Assembly (NCBI GenBank): GCA_028748945.1
Contig: JAQTOL010000101.1
Location: forward strand, 1 to 9,265
Origin: Paludibacter sp.
Lineage (GTDB): Bacteria; Bacteroidota; Bacteroidia; Bacteroidales; Paludibacteraceae
DNA length: 9,265 nt
Direction of reading: 5' to 3'
Under the pieces are notes generated by a model. That model did not search any database, had not been told where the DNA came from, and saw only the letters and a program-made list of their open reading frames with translations. The translations under genes and the position numbers were made by a program. The stretch's first letter is position 1. Every line of letters begins with the position of its first letter. Shown here piece by piece: positions 6,940 to 9,265 of the stretch.

Positions 6940-7125
6940 GTACATAAACAAATAAGGCAGAACCTCATCGTCTGCCTTATTTTTTTTTCGGTTGTATTGT
7001 TTTTTACTTGCCATTACTTTCTGATAGTTAATGGCCTTGCCATGAGCCTTTAGTTCTTCTTCACGACTTTGCTTTCGGGCTGCTTTAACCTGCTCCACAA
7101 TGGAGTCTTTCTTTTTTGTTTTCAT
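6928..7125 (-). CDS. small lysine-rich protein, function unknown
   Basis: A 65-residue ORF that I do not recognise. It is very basic (14 Lys and 3 Arg), with a predicted helical, charged N-terminal part (MKTKKKDSIVEQVKAARKQS) and a short hydrophobic tail LPYLFMYAGH. There is no signal peptide, metal motif or membrane segment. The ATG at 7125 follows the tsaE stop by 34 bp in the same direction, with no terminator between, which supports a real gene in the tsaE operon. Two points make it less certain: its last third overlaps the pepO terminator hairpin, and its stop lies in the loop of a second hairpin. A basic protein of this size could bind nucleic acid or the ribosome, but that is only a guess from charge. 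Confidence 0.6.
   Translation of the reverse strand: MKTKKKDSIVEQVKAARKQSREEELKAHGKAINYQKVMASKKQYNRKKNKADDEVLPYLFMYAGH
6951..6988 (+). terminator. intrinsic terminator of the dusB-pepO transcript
   Basis: A perfect 10-bp stem (AATAAGGCAG at 6951-6960 pairing with CTGCCTTATT at 6972-6981) with an 11-base loop, followed by seven more T residues on the plus strand. It lies 42 bp after the pepO stop. It also lies inside the 3' coding part of the convergent small gene, where it encodes residues 49-58. Confidence 0.88.
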
Positions 7126-7159
7126 ATTTAATTTTTATAAGCAGAATTCTTTTTTTCAT

Positions 7160-7576
7160 TTAGTGAACGGAAATTTTTCTTTTTCCATTTTCCATTTCTA
7201 CGATATCTACATTTATTATCGAATCGGGTAGGATAGGAGCTATATTTTCCGACCATTCGATAAAGCACAGGTTTCCGCTGTACAGATATTCTTCTGCTCC
7301 CAGATCGAGGGCTTCCTGAATTTTATTTATGCGGTAGCAATCGAAATGAAAGATGATTCTTTTATCGGCAGCTTCATATTCATTTACTATGGAGAAGGTA
7401 GGAGAGTTGATCGTTTCTTTTACTCCCATCTCTTCACAGATGGCTTTTATAAAAGTTGTTTTGCCGGCGCCCATGATACCGTTAAATGCAAAAACCGTGT
7501 GGTCTCCAATTTGATTAATAAATTCCCGGGCTGTTTTATGAATTGTGTCTAATGATTTTATTTCGTAAGTTGTCAT
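7160..7576 (-). CDS. tsaE: tRNA threonylcarbamoyladenosine biosynthesis ATPase TsaE
   Basis: A 138-residue P-loop ATPase that works with TsaB and TsaD in the final step of t6A formation at position 37 of ANN-decoding tRNAs, in the cytoplasm. Motifs seen: Walker A GIMGAGKTT (33-41, Lys39), the conserved SPTFSIVNEY (58-67), HFDCYR (77-82), LGAEEYL (92-98) and the C-terminal CFIEWSENI (104-112) that closes the nucleotide site. Length is normal for the family and all motifs are intact. The ATG at 7576 is well supported by the conserved N-terminal spacing. The gene lies downstream of uvrC in the same direction with a 179-bp gap that holds a long inverted repeat and a promoter-like box. The small lysine-rich gene follows 34 bp later, probably on the same mRNA. 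tsaB and tsaD are not in this window. Confidence 0.96.
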   Translation of the reverse strand: MTTYEIKSLDTIHKTAREFINQIGDHTVFAFNGIMGAGKTTFIKAICEEMGVKETINSPTFSIVNEYEAADKRIIFHFDCYRINKIQEALDLGAEEYLYSGNLCFIEWSENIAPILPDSIINVDIVEMENGKRKISVH

Positions 7577-7588
7577 AATTTTATTTTT

Positions 7589-7678
7589 AGAAGTAAGAAG
7601 TAAGAGTTAAGGAGTAAGTAAAAAAAATATAAATTCTCGATCAATATTCTTAGCTCTTAGCTCTTGCCTTTTACTTCT
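7589..7678. repeat. long imperfect inverted repeat between uvrC and tsaE
   Basis: Two 30-base arms, 7589-7618 and 7649-7678, pair at 23 of 30 positions and are separated by 30 bases. The arms are built from short purine units (AAGTAAG, AAGAGTTAAG) on one side and TCTTAGCTCTTAGCTC on the other. It lies wholly in the 179-bp gap between uvrC and tsaE and begins 13 bp before the tsaE start. In the minus-strand mRNA it would form a long hairpin in the tsaE leader or after the uvrC stop. It could reduce read-through from uvrC or protect an mRNA end. The other part of the gap holds only a promoter-like box. Confidence 0.75.
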
Positions 7679-7688
7679 GTTTTTTTTG

Positions 7689-7696
7689 CAAATATA
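7689..7696 (-). promoter_or_regulatory. Bacteroidota -7 promoter box, candidate for tsaE
   Basis: Read on the minus strand the bases are TATATTTG, an exact TAnnTTTG match, in the uvrC-tsaE gap. A weak -33 candidate (GTTTA, at 7714-7718) lies about 17 bp upstream. If used, the transcript would start near 7682 and carry a leader of about 105 bases containing the whole inverted repeat. The match is short and could arise by chance in AT-rich DNA. Confidence 0.45.
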
Positions 7697-7755
7697 AGCG
7701 TTTTTCCGTCTCCTAAACCCTGTTATCCGGACAGAAGTTTTATTTTATTCAATTC

Positions 7756-9265
7756 TCAGGCTGTCAAATCGGGGTTAAAATGTTTGTAAATGGTTGTAGC
7801 CCTGGTAGTTCCTATTGTTTCAATCAGCTCCTTTAATTCAGCGCTTCTGATTCGTTTTACGCTCTTAAAATGCTTTATCAGGTCATTTTTTGTTTTTTCC
7901 CCGATGCCGGGTATCGTATCGAGTTCCGAAGCAGTCTGAGTCTTGCTTCGCTTGTCACGATGAAAAGTGATGGCAAAACGATGAACCTCATCCTGCATCT
8001 GTGCCAGTAATTTGAATAAAGGATCAACCGGTTTCAGACCGATCGCTTTTGGAGGAAATCCAAAAAGCAATTCCCGGGTGTGATGCTTACTGTCTTTTGC
8101 CAGTCCGGCAATAGGAATATTTAATTTTAACTCATCAACCACAACCTGCCGGATGACTTCCATTTGTCCGATTCCTCCATCGGCAATAATTAAATCGGGG
8201 AGGGGAGACTCTTCATTGATCATTCGGCTGTAACGTCTTCGAACCACTTCCTTCATGGAGGCGTAATCGTCGGGGCCAACTACCGTTTTAATATTATATT
8301 TACGGTAATCCTGTTTGGAAGGTCTTGCTTTTTTAAAGACGACACAGGCAGCAACTGCATCGGTGCCGGAAATATTTGAATTATCAAAACACTCAATGGT
8401 CATAGGTGGTTTTTCCAATTGCAAAGCATCCTGAATTTTTTTCAATAGTTGAATGCTTCGTTGATCGGGATTCAGTTTCTCTGCCTGCTTCAGTTTGTCA
8501 AACTTGTATTGCCGCACATTTTGTAAAGACAAGTCGAGTAATTTTTTCCGGTCACCGCGTTGGGGAACCGATACCGATACTCCTTTTACAGGGAAATCAA
8601 TTTCAAAGGGAACCAGAATTTCTTTCGAATTACTTTGAAATCGCTCCCGAAGTTCAACAATGGCCATGGCCAGCAAATCTTCTTTTGGCTCTTCGAGACG
8701 CTTTTTATATTCTATCGTGTAGCCCTGAATAATGCAACCTTTCGATATCCGGAGGATATTTACATAGGCCGAATTCTCATTTTCATCGTAGGCAAAGACA
8801 TCGGTATTTTCTACCACTGTATTGGCAACAACCGATTTTGTCTTGAAATTTTCAATTAAATCGTATTTTAATTTGAGTTGATGCGCTTCCTCAAACCTGA
8901 ATTCTTTCGCTAATTCCTGCATTTGGTCCAGCAATATTTTGCTGATTTCGTTGGCATCTCCCTTGATGATTTGTTCTATTTGTTCTATATTTTTACGGTA
9001 TTCTTCCGCTGTTTCTTTTGCTTCGCAGGGTCCTTTGCATTTATGAATATGATACTGGAGGCAAACTTTGAATTTTCCTGCCTGAATATTCTCTTTGGTC
9101 AGGGGCAGTTTACAGGTGCGAATAGGGAATAGGTCGTGAATTATTTCCAGGATGGAATTGATGGTATAAGTAGAACTGTAGGGACCGAAATAGGTTCCTC
9201 CGTTTTTATAGATATTCCGTGTTTTAAAAACACGGGGAAATAGTTCGTTGGTGATACAAATACTC
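7756..9265 (-). CDS. uvrC: excinuclease ABC subunit C (UvrC), 5' end outside the window
   Basis: UvrC makes both incisions flanking a DNA lesion after UvrA/UvrB loading (nucleotide excision repair). The frame is open from the stop at 7756 to the right edge, giving 502 residues of an expected 600 or so; most of the N-terminal GIY-YIG nuclease domain is missing. At the edge the sequence reads TRNIYKNGGTYFGPYSSTYT. Numbered from the first complete codon: four cysteines (codons at 9112, 9061, 9037 and 9025) spaced C-x16-C-x7-C-x3-C, matching the Fe-S ligands of E. coli UvrC; a UVR motif (about 111-141) for UvrB contact; and the RNase H-like 5' nuclease with Asp294 (ECFDNSNISG), Asp352 (IADGG) and His428 (DEVHRFAI). 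A tandem helix-hairpin-helix follows at about 448-496 (LDTIPGIGEKTKNDL). The TTG at 8934 is internal, not a start. tsaE follows 179 bp downstream on the same strand. Confidence 0.96.
   Translation of the reverse strand, partial: SICITNELFPRVFKTRNIYKNGGTYFGPYSSTYTINSILEIIHDLFPIRTCKLPLTKENIQAGKFKVCLQYHIHKCKGPCEAKETAEEYRKNIEQIEQIIKGDANEISKILLDQMQELAKEFRFEEAHQLKLKYDLIENFKTKSVVANTVVENTDVFAYDENENSAYVNILRISKGCIIQGYTIEYKKRLEEPKEDLLAMAIVELRERFQSNSKEILVPFEIDFPVKGVSVSVPQRGDRKKLLDLSLQNVRQYKFDKLKQAEKLNPDQRSIQLLKKIQDALQLEKPPMTIECFDNSNISGTDAVAACVVFKKARPSKQDYRKYNIKTVVGPDDYASMKEVVRRRYSRMINEESPLPDLIIADGGIGQMEVIRQVVVDELKLNIPIAGLAKDSKHHTRELLFGFPPKAIGLKPVDPLFKLLAQMQDEVHRFAITFHRDKRSKTQTASELDTIPGIGEKTKNDLIKHFKSVKRIRSAELKELIETIGTTRATTIYKHFNPDLTA

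Noticed and set aside
7126..7159. ATG directly after the tsaE stop (minus strand) as the start of another small gene
   Set aside because: The frame gives only about 20 codons, overlaps the small lysine-rich gene in another frame and has no recognisable content.
8195..8212. GGGGAGGGGAGACTC in uvrC as a further copy of the palindromic repeat
   Set aside because: It lacks the CCCCTTTAGGGG palindrome and encodes the conserved ESPLPDL segment of UvrC, so it is ordinary coding sequence.
8406..8859. Two overlapping plus-strand frames inside uvrC
   Set aside because: Both are antisense to the UvrC catalytic region, overlap each other in different frames and show no recognisable family.
8932..8934. 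TTG as the start of uvrC
   Set aside because: The frame continues without a stop to the window edge and encodes conserved UvrC sequence, including NGGTYFGPYSS and the four-Cys motif.
1..9265. Mobile element, phage, toxin-antitoxin or defence system
   Set aside because: No transposase, integrase, nuclease pair, terminal inverted repeats or attachment-site duplication is visible. The genes are housekeeping or envelope genes of similar composition.

Overview
The window looks like a chromosomal segment from the phylum Bacteroidota, most likely order Bacteroidales. The evidence is AT-rich intergenic DNA, few recognisable Shine-Dalgarno sites, promoter-like TAnnTTTG (-7) boxes in front of several genes, and protein families with a Bacteroidota flavour: a U32 protein with the 'HGALCMAVSGKCYLSLH' region, an M13 lipoprotein peptidase and an envelope protein with a signal peptide ending in 'FSQ'. 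A Paludibacter-like genus is a guess and is not proven here. No tRNA, rRNA, CRISPR array, insertion sequence or phage gene is visible.

Layout. (1) 1-823, plus: an alpha/beta-hydrolase (esterase-like) gene that enters from the left edge and appears split by a one-base frameshift in an A8 run. (2) 869-1333, plus: a PhnB-like VOC protein, ended by a strong bidirectional terminator shared with the convergent U32 gene. (3) 1389-3712, minus: a predicted envelope beta-rich protein, then a U32 'peptidase' (TrhP/RlhA type). Between and inside these two genes lie three copies of a short GC-rich palindromic repeat. One copy is read through in frame near the U32 N-terminus. The other two sit in a 58-bp tandem duplication that covers the stop codon of the envelope gene. 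(4) 3713-3812: a divergent promoter region. (5) 3813-6908, plus: dusB and an M13 (neprilysin/PepO-like) lipoprotein metallopeptidase. (6) 6928 to the right edge, minus: uvrC (5' end outside the window), tsaE and a small lysine-rich protein of unknown function. A long imperfect inverted repeat lies between uvrC and tsaE.

Functionally the segment is mostly housekeeping. Three separate genes point to RNA modification: the U32 protein (hydroxylation of tRNA or rRNA, if its family relatives are a guide), DusB (dihydrouridine in tRNA) and TsaE (t6A37 in tRNA). UvrC belongs to nucleotide excision repair. The M13 peptidase and the signal-peptide protein act in the cell envelope.

I found no convincing undescribed multi-gene system. 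The most interesting item is the dispersed palindromic repeat, which supplies coding sequence to one gene and the stop codon to another. Next are the hydrolase frameshift and a terminator embedded in the small convergent gene.
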